From Mesostigma viride (lineage: Eukaryota > Streptophyta > Mesostigmatophyceae > Mesostigmatales > Mesostigmataceae): 64,000 nucleotides of DNA. The translations under genes and the position numbers were made by a program. Of this stretch, positions 1 to 13,120 are shown piece after piece. Positions within the stretch are counted from its first letter, which is position 1. Each line of letters starts with the position of its first letter. The notes under the pieces were generated by a model. The model was given only the letters and a program-made list of their open reading frames with translations. It made no database searches and was not told the origin of the DNA. The stretch is taken from contig RPFO01000418.1 of NCBI GenBank assembly GCA_009746045.1, forward strand, positions 1,117,582 to 1,181,581. Reading direction: 5' to 3'.

Positions 1-328
1 TCTATTTCACCTAGCATCAGCGGCTCCCCTTCCGTATCACTATAAAGAAACTATGTTCAGAGAACCCCGATTTATTTCTATTTGTCCGACCTGTGAAGCT
101 CTGCAAGAGGCTGCCTACTGCAGGCTGCTGCTCTGCGCGCGATCGTTTATCTCTTCAAGCTCTGCAAGAGGATGCCTATGTACTACTGTAATGCCTTGCC
201 TTAGTTGCCTGCCTATCACATGTGTGGCTATCAAGTAACGTGCGTGTTTGGAACTTGAATGCCCGTTGAAACTCTACGGCGGAGCCAATTTTCGGAAGAA
301 CCTCACCCTTATGCTTGCAATTAATGAA

Positions 329-358
329 TAGACACGTGACTACGCAGTCACGTGTCTA
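329..358. other. perfect 13-bp hairpin
   Basis: Arms at 329-341 and 346-358 are perfectly complementary around the 4-base loop ACGC; the core is GACACGTGACT. It is flanked by a short direct repeat, TATGCTTGCAA, at 310-320 and again from 357. It sits between the left TIR and the TGGA array. Confidence 0.7.
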
Positions 359-384
359 TGCTTGCAAATTCGGGACAAATTCGG

Positions 385-1587
385 TGGATGGATGGATGGA
401 TGGATGGATGGATGGATGGATGGATGGATGGATGGATGGATGGATGGATGGATGGATGGATGGATGGATGGATGGATGGATGGATGGATGGATGGATGGA
501 TGGATGGATGGATGGATGGATGGATGGATGGATGGATGGATGGATGGATGGATGGATGGATGGATGGATGGATGGATGGATGGATGGATGGATGGATGGA
601 TGGATGGATGGATGGATGGATGGATGGATGGATGGATGGATGGATGGATGGATGGATGGATGGATGGATGGATGGATGGATGGATGGATGGATGGATGGA
701 TGGATGGATGGATGGATGGATGGATGGATGGATGGATGGATGGATGGATGGATGGATGGATGGATGGATGGATGGATGGATGGATGGATGGATGGATGGA
801 TGGATGGATGGATGGATGGATGGATGGATGGATGGATGGATGGATGGATGGATGGATGGATGGATGGATGGATGGATGGATGGATGGATGGATGGATGGA
901 TGGATGGATGGATGGATGGATGGATGGATGGATGGATGGATGGATGGATGGATGGATGGATGGATGGATGGATGGATGGATGGATGGATGGATGGATGGA
1001 TGGATGGATGGATGGATGGATGGATGGATGATGGATATGGATGGATGGATGGATGGATGGATGGATGGATGGATGGATGGATGGATGGATGGATGGATGG
1101 ATGGATGGATGGATGGATGGATGGATGGATGGATGGATGGATGGATGGATGGATGGATGGATGGATGGATGGATGGATGGATGGATGGATGGATGGATGG
1201 ATGGATGGATGGATGGATGGATGGATGGATGGATGGATGGATGGATGGATGGATGGATGGATGGATGGATGGATGGATGGATGGATGGATGGATGGATGG
1301 ATGGATGGATGGATGGATGGATGGATGGATGGATGGATGGATGGATGGATGGATGGATGGATGGATGGATGGATGGATGGATGGATGGATGGATGGATGG
1401 ATGGATGGATGGATGGATGGATGGATGGATGGATGGATGGATGGATGGATGGATGGATGGATGGATGGATGGATGGATGGATGGATGGATGGATGGATGG
1501 ATGGATGGATGGATGGATGGATGGATGGATGGATGGATGGATGGATGGATGGATGGATGGATGGATGGATGGATGGATGGATGGATT
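385..1587. repeat. (TGGA)n microsatellite, about 300 units
   Basis: Nearly pure TGGA repeats over about 1.2 kb, with one interruption near 1029-1040 (GATGATGGATAT). All reading frames stay open through the array (Trp-Met-Asp-Gly on plus, Ile-His-Pro-Ser on minus), which makes spurious ORFs of up to about 450 codons. Confidence 0.99.
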
Positions 1588-1879
1588 GGCGGATTTTCAT
1601 CCCCTATTCCTATGTTTTCTCACGTGTACGGCGGGCGGCGGCCTTATAAGCTTCGCCAATTCTGGCGAACCTAACGGTTCTTCCGAAAATTGGCTCCGCC
1701 TGATAACTGCCGTGCAAGTGCAGGCTGCTCTGTAAAGACAGTAAAGGTAGCTAGTTAGAGAGTTATTTAGTTAGTTAGTTGAATCCCACGCTAAACACAG
1801 TAATAAAGTACTTTAAGTTGTTGTTGTTGTGTGGGTGGTTCCGCTTACAGCACTGTAGATAGCCGGCAGCTGATGTGAA

Positions 1880-3605
1880 CATGCAGACAACATGCTAGTG
1901 GCACCTCGTGGCAACTGGGGGCGGGAATACTGGGCAGCACCCTTATTTCGTACAAAGGACTCCCATGGTACTGGCAGCGCATATGGACAGGTTACAATAT
2001 TAAGCTCAAGCCACGTCGCCTGGTCTTTCTTACTACCCGAGAGGATGAGGTGGCACGGCAGCCACTCTTTTTTAATGACTTGATCACTGACGCTACTAAC
2101 AAGCCCCTCGGCACTCAGCACTCTCCACGGACACAACCCGTATGATGGCTTCCTGCGCGCGTCACCGCCGATTGTCAGGGTGCTGGACCTCTACCTGGGG
2201 CACGGCGCTATGTATCGACGGCTTAGCTACGACGAGGTCAGCACTTGGGTCTCACACATGCCCTCCCTGCAAGCGTGGCAAACCCTTATAAGTGCGATAC
2301 CAGCGGCGTGGCATGCATTGATGACTGCCCCACGCAAGCCAATTATAACCGGCGACTGGGTTAGCTTCTACGCCGACGGCATCACGCCTGCGTGCAAAGG
2401 TTTAGTCGTGACGGTTCTGCCACATGATGGGCTCCAACTACAACTGCTGGAAGCTACTTCCTGGCCACAATGGGTGTTTGTATCAACTATCCACCTTATA
2501 TGCGTACACGCCATCTTCCCAGTGTCACCGCATACGTGTAGCCGTCCCATGGTCTGTGCCAAGATCTTGCATGATCCGGCCGGACCCATTAGCCCCGGTT
2601 GGGAGCATTACATGGCTACACGTGGGCAACACACGGCTCAATTTACTACATCTGGACCCGGTTGAATTTGGATGAGTCTTAACCAAGGGGGACATCAGAA
2701 CCAGCAAATGTATCTTTGAGTACACCGCAGATTGGGGTTATGATATCTTGTTACAAACGTACCATCAACCCCATCCTGGCCGAGCCCGATGGGGAATACA
2801 ATGGCCGGGCTACACTTGGGTCAAGCTGATTACCCTGGCGGTATAAACCACCCTCTCGTGGACCGCAGGGCCACTGATGTACAACATGATTCTTCTGATG
2901 CATAGGGCGATAGGGGTCTGCGCTACGCTCCACGAGCGGTTTGGTCATGATGCATCATGCCTGTGCACGCACCCTAGCGAAGCCATAGAGCACCGGTTCC
3001 TTTTCTGTAATCTCCCAGGGGTTTGGAAGTGGCTCAATTTAACATGTGGGCCGCATGGACGGCATCGCCACCCAATCTCCCAATTAGCGTGCGTACCATC
3101 ATTTTCGGTATTGCTGGCACACCAGGGGCCGCGCTTTCAGATTCCCAAGCAGAATGGATATGGTTGCGCTCTACTATGCTATACGCGATCTGGACCACAC
3201 GCAACGAGACAGTCTTTGACCTTTAGCGTTAAGGTCCGCGAGGAGTATACCCGCGGCGGCGTAGTCAGGCGCTTCATATACCTATGAAATGCGGCTATGC
3301 GCCGATACTGGCTGTTGGCTCAGGAACAACACAGGGTGTGGGACCCAGGGCCCAATAACGACAAACCCAGCCCGCTCCAGCTTTTTCATGATCTACTAGG
3401 CCGTAACCAGGTATTCACCATTATGCCCCACGGCGACATGACTCAGGTCCACTGGCTTCCCTCAGTGGTCACATAACGCGCCCTATTAGCCCTTCACCTG
3501 TCACCTTCACACCCGTGTGTGACCATCTCATTTAGGATTCGCTGATACTCATTTCCCCTCTCACCTCTTTGGTCCATGATTGGCTAATAAAAAATATACC
3601 CATTT
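1880..3605 (+). pseudogene. decayed LINE ORF2 3' part with zf-RVT-like region
   Basis: Plus-strand coding-like stretches in shifting frames: 2180-2665, 2877-3226 and about 3296-3478. The second has a Cys/His cluster followed by EAIEHRFLFC and VWKWL, resembling the zinc-binding domain at the C terminus of plant L1-type LINE ORF2 proteins (zf-RVT). Several frameshifts and stops separate the pieces, so it is not functional. Its 3' flank (about 3484-3605) recurs at 53680-53800. Family assignment rests on this one motif and on the multi-copy 3' end. Confidence 0.5.
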
Positions 3606-3929
3606 CCCCGAAAAAACATGCAGACAACTTAGGACCGCTAGCCCCTGCGCGGGTTTGAACCGGGTTACTACTTCCGGATCCGACGGAACGACCAGTAAAA
3701 ACTCCCACTTTATTTGCGCAATGCTTCTTGCCGGGAAGGTGGGCGAGTAAGTTTTCTTTTGATGCTATCCAGCTTAGGTGGGTTCCTTTAAGGGAGAGCT
3801 TAAGGGAGTGTGGGTGGTTCCACTTACAGCACTGTAGATAGCAGCTGATGTGAACATGCAGAAAATTAAGGACCGCTAGCCCCTGCGCGGGTTTGAACTG
3901 GGTACTTCCGGATCCGACGGAAGGACCAG
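3606..3929. repeat. duplicated LINE-flank segments
   Basis: Two pieces occur twice. One starting GTGTGGGTGGTTCC is at about 1828-1890 and 3811-3858. One containing GCTAGCCCCTGCGCGGGTTT is at about 3625-3690 and 3868-3925. On the minus strand the second contains GGTTCAAACCC, which fits a tRNA B-box, but no tRNA fold was found. This looks like a tandem or nested duplication of a retroelement 3' end. Confidence 0.5.
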
Positions 3930-4635
<706 letters not shown>

Positions 4636-5109
4636 CCAGCCGCTTTTTCCCGAGCAGTCACACATCCCACCAATCATTATCTCACTCAGCTCGAGAGTAA
4701 CCGACAGACACCTCACCAGGAAGCACTAACACAGGACGCTATGTACTAGGGGAGTCCGCACCCCTCACTTGGCGCCCATTCACGCCCTGGTAGTACAACC
4801 AGCATCTGTCAGTAAGTCAAGTAAGCAAGCGAGAATACAAGACTGATCAAAAGACCACCCTCGGCTCCAACACCAACCACACCCTGAACCCACGGACTTT
4901 CACACATCACCAACCACAGTCCCCGCCTCCGATCAGGTCCTCAACCCAGGACCATCCCATCAGGTACATCCCCACCAAGATAGAGTTATCCAACCGTACT
5001 GGGTCATCCTGAGATGGGCTCGATCCAGGGGTCATTCCCAGCCCACATGTAATGCGTCCCAACGCCTGCCAGCCTGAAATTCTCATGCCACATGGTCCAT
5101 TGCCCAGAT
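4636..5109 (-). promoter_or_regulatory. copia-1 3' untranslated region with probable polypurine tract
   Basis: Non-coding stretch between the pol stop and the 3' LTR. On the minus strand the bases directly before the LTR include GGGAAAAAGCGG, a plausible polypurine tract for plus-strand priming. Nothing else recognisable. Confidence 0.45.
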
Positions 5110-8100
5110 CTACATCAAACCATCCAGCAGTCCTTGCAGATCCCCGAGAGAGCCCCCCATGACCATCCGCAGGAGGCGATACTGGTCGCGCGCCCCAGCA
5201 AACAGCTTGGTCAGCGCATCAGCCGGGTTGAGCTTCCCAGGTAGATGAAGCACGCTCACTGCGTATGACAGTTCCTTGAGTAGTAGGAAATCCAGGTCGC
5301 GCGTCCTGGACAGGCTGTTGAGAATGAAACTCACAAGCGGCTGACTGTCGGTATGCACAGTCGTGGTCAGTACCAAACGAGCATCCAGCCACTTGCCCAT
5401 CCAGCGCAGAAATTGCTCTAGATACAGGGACGCCTTGATGCACTCACACACCCCGCGACACTCATTGGTATCCGATCCAACTGCCACCCTGCGGCACAAC
5501 CTAGAGTACCACCCACAGAGCGAACCATTGCCCTTGGGGTTGGAGAGCACAAACAAGCCGCCCATGCGAGCTCTCGTCTTGGTGAGCTCCCTGCCCTCGC
5601 CAGACGTGTCAGCAAAGCAATGCAACACAATCGGCTGAGAAAGAGACAAACCAGAAAGTACTACACCCTGGCTCTCAGCAACATACTGCTTGATCACAGA
5701 CGGAGAAACGAGAGCCAACACCTCATCCACAGTCCTACTTAACACCAGCAGGTCAGGCCCACACACCGCTGCCATCCAGCCGAGCTTGCCACGCAATCTG
5801 CTCCACAAACCCTTGGCGCACAACTCCTCCACATCGCGCATGAGCTCCTCCCTGTACTTGTCAGGAATACCCAAGTGCATCCGGTGCTTACCCGACACCA
5901 CCCGCAGGGTTTGCACCACCCCGCAAAACACCCGTGGCGTCTGCGGCCCCAATTGCTGCAACTCACCCACTGGGAACCGCCGCCCAATGTCAGCATAGAA
6001 TGCATGCAAGGCTGACCGCGAAGCAATGACACGCAAGTCATCCCCATGCAGTTGTACAAACATAGGACCAGACGGCATCCGCGCCACGAACAACGATGGG
6101 TCGTAGGGAGATACCTCAAACTCTGCGATCTCACCCAACGCACGCATGAGGGTTATCCTCCAAACAATCGACGCGCTCTGCAGACCCTCTATAGCCTTGC
6201 ACAGACCCATGAACTCAGACGTGACCACCTCCTTCCAGAACGGCGGCGTCTGCACCACTAGAGGCGGAGTACCCTCCCACACCTCTTGCGCCACTTCCTC
6301 GCTAGAGTTAGGGAATGCGCGCTTGACATCAATGGACGCACACGCGTAGTCCTTGCCTTCGTCCAGAAAGCTAAGAAAAATCATGCTAACCATCCTGAAC
6401 GTGTCCCATGCCATCCCTGGGGTGTAGAGCTCCTCCTTGGCCAGCGGGCTAGTACCTGCAAACTCTTGTGATACCGGCCTCACGTAGCAGATCTCCACAC
6501 CTGCCTTCACCTTGTGGGACAGCACCATCTTCAGCGGAAGCACCCTAGCCCCCTTCGGCACCGTGTCAAGCGGTTCATACACCCCGTAGCCCTGCCACTC
6601 CTCAAGTGCCTTACGGAATGCACACCACCAGCTCGAGAACCCACTAGGCGTTGACATCTGCAGTACAAGCTCAGGGAATGTGATCGGGGAATGTGCGGCT
6701 ATGTCCCTCTCAGTGATTCCTAGGCTGTTGGGATGCAGTAATGCAGGCATAACCAGGTCAGCAGCTGGCGGGAGATCAGCGCCCCACGCTACACCCTCCG
6801 TACCCGACAGTGCTGCTAGCCTAGCCACTGTGCTGCAAATGCGACTGAGAGGCTCGACTGACTTGTAAGACTGTAGCTCTATCGACCCGTGACCTACTCG
6901 GGTTAGCAATGAGCTCTGAATCCGCACATCAGGATGGTCCAGGAAAGGAAGTCCCAAAATGGCGGGTCCATCATACCCCTCGAGCACGCAAAACGGCGTC
7001 TCTCTCCCCAAGATCGTCAGCATTACCTCACCCCGCACCGGCATCCTCACTAACCCGGAGAAGTCCTCCACATACCTCCACCTGGACGCAGTGCACGGCA
7101 GATGCCTGGCTACTCCCTCACCCAGCAAGCACACCACCGCGTCAGTGTCCACTTCCAATCGACAACTACCCAGCCCGTCCGAATACCAGTTGGCAAGCTT
7201 AGAGACCGCAGCCACCAGCTCACCTGGCTCACCTCTCTCCTCGACAGCCTCGCTGTCGTCCATGGGGCTATCGCCCTCACTCGGCAATATAGGCCCCGCG
7301 TCGGCCAACCCGCCAACGCCACCAGCCTGCTGCCCCGCACCTGCGGTCAATGCCCCAGCATCGCCGGCCCGTGCAACCCCACCTTCGGCTGGCTCACCCG
7401 CCTCACCGGACCGTGGTACCATCCCACCTTCGGCCACCCGCTCCTTGCCGGCCCGCGAGATGTTGCCCCCCAACTGCCGCTGCTCGCCCACCGTGGCAGC
7501 GCGTCGAGCTTCCTGCAGGCGCTCCACTAGGCGGGCTAGTACCGCGGCGCGCTGCTTCTCCTGGTCGTCAACGGCTGGGGCAACCCCCGAACCGCCCGAC
7601 CCCACGCTAGCGGGACCGCCCTTGGAAGGTGGCAACCCAGCTTCCGGCGAAAGGGAGCGAGTAGGTTGATCAGGCCCACCCCCCTCCCTCACCCCCCCTG
7701 CAGCCCCGGGATCCCCCGCCTCACCCCCAGCCTGCACACTGGGGTCCCTAACACCTTCCTCAGCGGGTGGGTCTGGCGGCCCCAGCCCGTCATAGTAGGG
7801 GCGCAGGTGTTTCCACGCTAGCAGCTTGTCGTAGCAACTGTCCTCTAGCGCTACCGAAGCAAGCATGTGATCAGGATCGATCTCCTTGACCACACCGGGA
7901 CCTCTCCATAGGCCCCGTTTTCCATGACTGCCCTCCGCGTAGGCCCAGACCCTGGCGTTCACGCACGGCACATAAACCTGTCCACGTCGCAGGTCCATCT
8001 TTACCATGCGCACGTAACGATCGCTCAAATAATCCCTGTACTCTTCCACAGCCTCAGGTGACAACAAGCCCATCTCCACTCCCTTAGGCGTGACTGCCAC

Positions 8101-8374
8101 CTGCCCACCCAACACCTTGACCATTACACGGTTGTTGAGACATTGCTCTATCTCATTGCAGATCACCAGCCTCTCACGATACGAGCCTGTTCTCATCTTC
8201 TCCATGCATGCCATCACCTGCTTCGATGTCTGTATGTGGCGCTCGACAAGACCCTGGTGCTCGTGGTCAGCTACCCCAGCAAGTTCTATCTTCCCCACAC
8301 CCGGCTCACCCACACAGCACTCAAACTGCTGATCGCACTCCGCAACACAGATGCCACACCAAACTTGGACCTGA
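5110..8374 (-). CDS. copia-1 pol: integrase C-part, protease, RT (RVT_2), RNase H
   Basis: The open stretch 8313-5110 gives 1067 codons. Integrase continues from before 8313 with catalytic Asp in DQQF (about 8335) and the Glu in HQGLVERHIQ (about residue 24). A Pro/Gly-rich linker spans about residues 170-370. A retropepsin-like domain follows, with VDTDAVVCLLG near residue 388 and AILGLPFLDHP about 70 residues later. RVT_2 follows: the conserved SIDVKRAF, then HGDD at about residues 756-759 where copia RTs usually have YVDD. RNase H ends the protein (HTDSQPLVSF near residue 980, then NPADALTKL). A 2-base surplus near 8336 shifts the frame between LRS and DQQF. CACTA-A removes everything upstream of 8375. 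The protease lies after integrase, unlike canonical copia. Confidence 0.88.
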
Positions 8375-8430
8375 CACTATACTTTTCGTCCGAGGGTAGT
8401 AAAAAGGATCCGAGGCGTAAATTACGAGGT
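8375..8430. repeat. CACTA-A left terminal inverted repeat (56 bp)
   Basis: Starts CACTATACTTTTCG and is perfectly complementary to 19435-19490 through ...ACGAGGT. Confidence 0.95.
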
Positions 8431-8504
8431 GGTAATTTACGGCACAGACTACTCTTACCGTTTGTATAAGAGTTCGGATCTTTCTCGTAAGCTACGAGTT
8501 AGAT

Positions 8505-8705
8505 CCGAGGTAAGATCCGACGTCGTAATTTACGAGGTAGTAATTTACGAGGTAGTAATTTACGAGGTAGTAATTTACGAGGTAGTAATGTACGAGGTAG
8601 TAATGTACGAGGTAGTAATGTACGAGGTAGTAATTTACGAGGTAGTAAGGTACGAGGTAGTAATTTGCGAGGTAGTAATTTACGAGTTGGTAATTTACGA
8701 TCCCG
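8505..8705. repeat. CACTA-A left subterminal repeats
   Basis: About a dozen 15-bp units of the form CGAGGTAGTAATTTA with point variants (AATGTA, AAGGTA, AATTTG). CACTA elements usually carry such subterminal motifs as transposase-accessory binding sites. The long ORF across it (8429-8860) is a by-product of the repeat. Confidence 0.9.
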
Positions 8706-9419
8706 GTACTCGGTCCCGTAGGTTACGACGTCGTATGCTTCTCGCGTACACTACCGGTACTACAATCATGTCGCTATGTCGTTCTGAATTGCAGTACGCA
8801 TGTCACTTATCAGAATTTCACTTTGATTTCACTTATCATTTCGGTCAACCTAACCCCTAACACCCATTTACCCGGGGGAAAAAAATGAATGGCATTTGCA
8901 GCAAGGCTCATGCAAGACGAGTTCCTATTTCATAAAAAATTTCATTATTAAATGCAGGATTACATGTCATGCACAAAAATCCAACGCCTTCACAGAAAAT
9001 AGCATATCAAGTCTTCTGACGACAATATCAAGTCAATATCAAATTCGTGGCTTCTCTTCGTGGCTTGAAATACTGTTTCCATGCGGTGCTTAGGACAGCT
9101 CCGGGGATGTCGGCACCGCACAGAAGCTCCATCCGGGAGCAAGTGCGCCGGGGGAAGATGTTGTACATCCAGAGCTCGATATGTGCGGGAAGCCGTCGTG
9201 TTGGAAACCGAGGTGTCTGCACATAATTCCGCGCGCAGGCAGCTTGTGCCTTTACGGGGGAAGACCTGCGACACAAAAACCGTGTCCGGACAATGCAATA
9301 CGGAGAAATGGCAACGGCAGATGGAGTCGGCTAAGGCCGCTTGTAAGGAAAGTGATTTTTAATGCACGAATAAATGTATAATGCATGCTACATCGCCATC
9401 GCTTGGGCGGTGAAAAGAC

Positions 9420-9650
9420 AAGGACCAACCACATGCCCCCACCTACCCTTCGTGCATCCCGCCCTTGACGAGGCACAACCATGTGCCCCCACCTACCCTT
9501 TGTGCGTCCCTCCCTTGACAAGAAACAAGCACGTGCACCTATCTAACCTTTGTGCATCCCTTCCTTGGCAAGGAACAAGCACACCCACCCACCTACTCCA
9601 CATGCATCCCTCCCTTGACAAGGAACAAGCACGATCACCCAGCTACCCAC
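9420..9650 (-). repeat. 50-bp minisatellite, about 5 copies
   Basis: Degenerate units containing CATGCATCCCTCCCTTGACA then AGGAACAAGCAC. On the minus strand this is the same 50-bp unit that forms the long array at 43180-44555 in CACTA-B. Confidence 0.8.
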
Positions 9651-11002
9651 TAGCACGGCAGCAAGGCAGACCTTACAATGGCAAGTGATGTTTATCGGTA
9701 GAAACTGTTAGACAACTAGCAAACGAGCCAGCCGGTGAAGAGCAAGGCACACATGCAAGGAATTTGTCGTTGCCTATGTCTACGCTTGTGTTTGTCACTG
9801 CAGTTGAAATCTGCATTTGCATCAGCAGGCCCGATCGAACCCCATGTCGCCACCCGCATTTCCACTTATACTTCACGGCCCCTTATTCTTCTCTTGTGCC
9901 TGCCTTTGCCCTAACTGTTACCCTAGCATCTGCCCTTGCCCCTATCCTTTGATCCCCAGTGTTTGCCGTTGCCCTCATCCTTTCCCTAGTGCCTGCCCTT
10001 GTCTTCATCTTTTCCCTTGTGCCTGCCCTTGCCCTTGTCCGTTCCCTCGTGCTTGACTTGTCCTAATCTCTTTCCCTTGCGCCTGCCCTTGCCCTTATCC
10101 GCTTCCCTTGTGCCTGCCCCTGCCCTTGCCCTTGTCATTTCCCTTGAGCCTGCCCTTTTGGCAAGCACAAGTGCCTTTGTCCTTTCCTTGGCCTTGTGCT
10201 TGCTCTTCCAGTTTCCCTTTCCTTTGCTCGTGCGGTTGCCTTTGCTCTTACCCGGGTGCTTGCCGTTTGCAAGCTGCATTATTGTCTTAGCAAGCTAGCA
10301 AGTGCAAACTGGCACTGAGCCAGAAATGCAAGCAAAGCAGCCAGTGTAAATAAGGATGGACGGGAACAGTAGAAAGCTAGGGGTGGCAACGGTGCTAGAG
10401 CTCATGGCAACAAGGTGGTCCCATTCTTGCTGCATTGGGTGCGTTGCGTGGGTGGGATATTGCGAGAGGGGGACATTCTTGCCTTGGTTGTGTTTTCACA
10501 TGCACCCGGTGCTTGAATTTATGCGTGCAAGGGTGGCTGGTATCCCAACCAACAGCCTAAGAGGAAAAAGAGTGCTTAGAAAGCAAGAATGACTTAATGT
10601 TGGTAATAGCAGTGGCGGCGGCAGCAAAAACTGTTGTTATAGATGCAAGCTACAACACTGCGGATGGTTTCTCACACTAATGTGGATAATGATAATGCAT
10701 GCCACTTAACGGGACCATATAAACCACAACAAGAATAAATCGTGAGAGCAAAAGAAAGGGGAGTACAAAATGGCCGGCTTACCTAGCTACAGCAAAAAAA
10801 TTACATGAAAAACAAGATAACTCACCTTTGTCGCAGCAGTGACCATATCAGACAGCTCACAAAAACTTGTTGATCCTTGAAACTTCCTGCTTGAAGGCAG
10901 CCACCAACGGTCTGGAGTTTTCACCCCAGTCCTTCTCAACAGCCAAGGAAAAGGGAAAGAGAGAGGAGGGGTGCGGGAGGGACAAGAGAGCGGGGGGTGG
11001 GA

Positions 11003-11171
<169 letters not shown>

Positions 11172-12159
11172 GAGAAGTGCGGGTGGGGGTGGGAGAGGTG
11201 GGATGGAAGATTCACTACGTTAGCAGGCGACTAAACTGCTACAATGACACAAAACCACGGAGCTAGGCCCTTCACTCCATCAGATCAGAGTGAAAACCCA
11301 TGTTGAAACTGGGACAAATGCCATTAGAATGTTACTATGACCGTGGCTAGTAAACGTGAATTGACACCCAGGTTGTGACTTCAACGATTGGAGGCAACCT
11401 TGCCAAGTCTCCCAAATGCAGTCGGCTAGACAAGCTTCACAAAAAACGCAGCAAACATGTTAACGTTGCTAATATTCCAACGACGCGCATCCGCAGTCCG
11501 GCTGCCAATGAAGTCTTCTTGGTCGCCAGCTGTGCACAGAGGAGTAACCGCTAGAGACGCCAATTTGCGAACAACTCATTACAATTACAAAGCGCAGGAA
11601 GCAGATGGCTATGCATCAACAATTACTTCCGCTCGCCCTCGTATTTAGCCAGGTCTATCTGCCCAAACTGGGTAAATGTTTTGCGATCGGTGAAATTGGC
11701 ACTCTAGTGACTTACTTTCCCAGAAAGTGTCCATTCACACGACAACCGACTCACGCTCACACGTCGTGAGGAGTTGCCGATAGGATAAAGAAGCCGAACG
11801 ATGAATTGCTGTACATAAATGCCACGCTAACGGCGTCGTGAACTGACTTCTTGCAATCACGATTAAAGTGCCCGGCCCAACAACAAATTGGCGACACACG
11901 ACCCCGCAACTGGAAAAGAATTCTGGCCACATTGATATACATCGGTTTGATAAAGTAAAACCTCGCATTCGGTTCTGGCTAGCCTCAAACGCATGCGCCT
12001 TGAAACCTTTATCCTCCTGGCGGCCACAGTTTCTCGGTTCTCTTGTTCCGTTGGTCGTGCCGCTAGCGTGCCAGCCGCTCCAGTCCCTAAAATTCAAATT
12101 CGTGTTGTTCGAGAAAACGTTGTCGGGTCGGCGACGGCACGATGCCGGGCCGGGCTGCA

Positions 12160-12580
12160 TGGGCCATGGAGGGTGGTGGTACACAAATACCGTACAGGTG
12201 GTACACAACTGCAGCCAGGACAACAGCCGGGCGCTGCGTACCTGCCGTGGGAAGGAGGGGGGTGGTACACAAATACCGTACAAGTGATACACAATTGCAG
12301 CCAGGACAACAGCGGGTCGCTGCGTACCTGCCGTGGGAAGGAGGACAAGTGATACACAAATACCGTACAAGTGATACACAAATACCGTACAAGTGATACA
12401 CAATTGCAGCCAGGACAACAGCGGGTCGCTGCGTACCTGCCGTGGGAAGGAGGACAAGTGATACACAAATACCGTACAAGTGATACACAAATACCGTACA
12501 AGTGATACACAATTGCAGCCAGGACAACAGCGGGTCGCTGCGTACCTGCCGCGGGAAGGAGGGGGGTGGTACACAAATAT
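12160..12580. repeat. minisatellite with two interleaved unit types
   Basis: Four copies of a segment containing CAGCCAGGACAACAGC then CTGCGTACCTGCCG, separated by variable numbers of a 22-bp unit GATACACAAATACCGTACAA. High identity between copies suggests recent expansion. Confidence 0.85.
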
Positions 12581-12778
12581 CCGACCTATATATTAGCAAT
12601 AGCCGCCGCCTATCAAACAGGTCCTATTCATCACGAGCGTCAACGCCCCGTCATCGCCCCGTCATCGCCCGGCCGAGGGCCTTAACCTGTTAACTCTTTA
12701 TTCGGAGTGATAGTCAACGACCTATATACTACGGACTACCAATAGCTACCGCATATAAAACATGGGCTTTTCATCACG

Positions 12779-12830
12779 CCCGTCGAGGGCGATGACGGTG
12801 ACGCTCGTCACCGTCATCGCCCTCGACGGG
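12779..12830. other. 52-nt perfect palindrome (25-bp arms)
   Basis: Arms 12779-12803 and 12806-12830 are perfectly complementary with a 2-base CT spacer; arm core GAGGGCGATGACGGTGACG. Confidence 0.9.
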
Positions 12831-13074
12831 CCAACATCTAAACTCTTCTCTTAATCAACAAAGTATATTACCAATAGCCGCTGCCTATCAAACAGGTTCT
12901 ATTAATCACGCGCGTGAACGCCCCGTCATCGCCCCGTCATCGCCCCGTCAGCGCCCCGTCATCGCCCTGCCGAGGGCCAACCTCTTAACTCTTTATTCGG
13001 AGTAATAAAAAACGGCCTATATTGTGAATAGCTGCCGCCTATCAACCAGGTACTTTTCATCACGCCCGTCGAGA

Positions 13075-13106
13075 GCGATGACGGTGACGGCCGTCACCGT
13101 CATCGC
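13075..13106. other. 32-bp perfect palindrome, no spacer
   Basis: GCGATGACGGTGACGG followed at once by its reverse complement. It is the same core as the palindrome at 12779 in another copy of the repeat. Confidence 0.9.
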
Positions 13107-13120
13107 CCTGCCGGCATTGC

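Larger units (their letters stand above)
278..1700. mobile_element. TIR-bounded element filled by a tetranucleotide array
   Basis: A perfect 25-bp inverted repeat lies at 278-302 and 1676-1700 (outer bases GGCGGAGCC, inner bases GAACC). Almost everything between is the TGGA array at 385-1587. No transposase and no convincing target-site duplication is seen (left flank CTAC, right flank TGAT). The simplest reading is a small non-autonomous foldback or MITE-like element in which a microsatellite has expanded. The 277 bases to its left hold no gene I can support. Confidence 0.6.
12581..13120. repeat. about 140-bp repeat family, four copies
   Basis: Copies start near 12584, 12720, 12867 and 13014. 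Each has an AATAGC(C)GC...CCTATCAA motif followed by a block rich in CGTCATCGCCC. Two of the blocks have become near-perfect palindromes. Confidence 0.75.

Noticed and set aside
315-1735. Long Trp-Met-Asp-Gly and Ile-His-Pro-Ser ORFs (also at 14569-15085 and 15267-16458)
   Set aside because: Pure translation of TGGA/TCCA repeats; open in several frames on both strands.
3640-3700. tRNA gene on minus (B-box GGTTCAAACCC)
   Set aside because: No acceptor or anticodon stem could be paired; repeated flank of a retroelement.
6959-7669. 236-codon plus-strand Pro/Ser-rich ORF
   Set aside because: Antisense of the Gly/Pro-rich linker of copia-1 pol.
11735-12599. Repetitive CYLYGIC/VRSDPLLSWLQL proteins on minus
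   Set aside because: Translation of the minisatellite at 12160-12580 in three frames.
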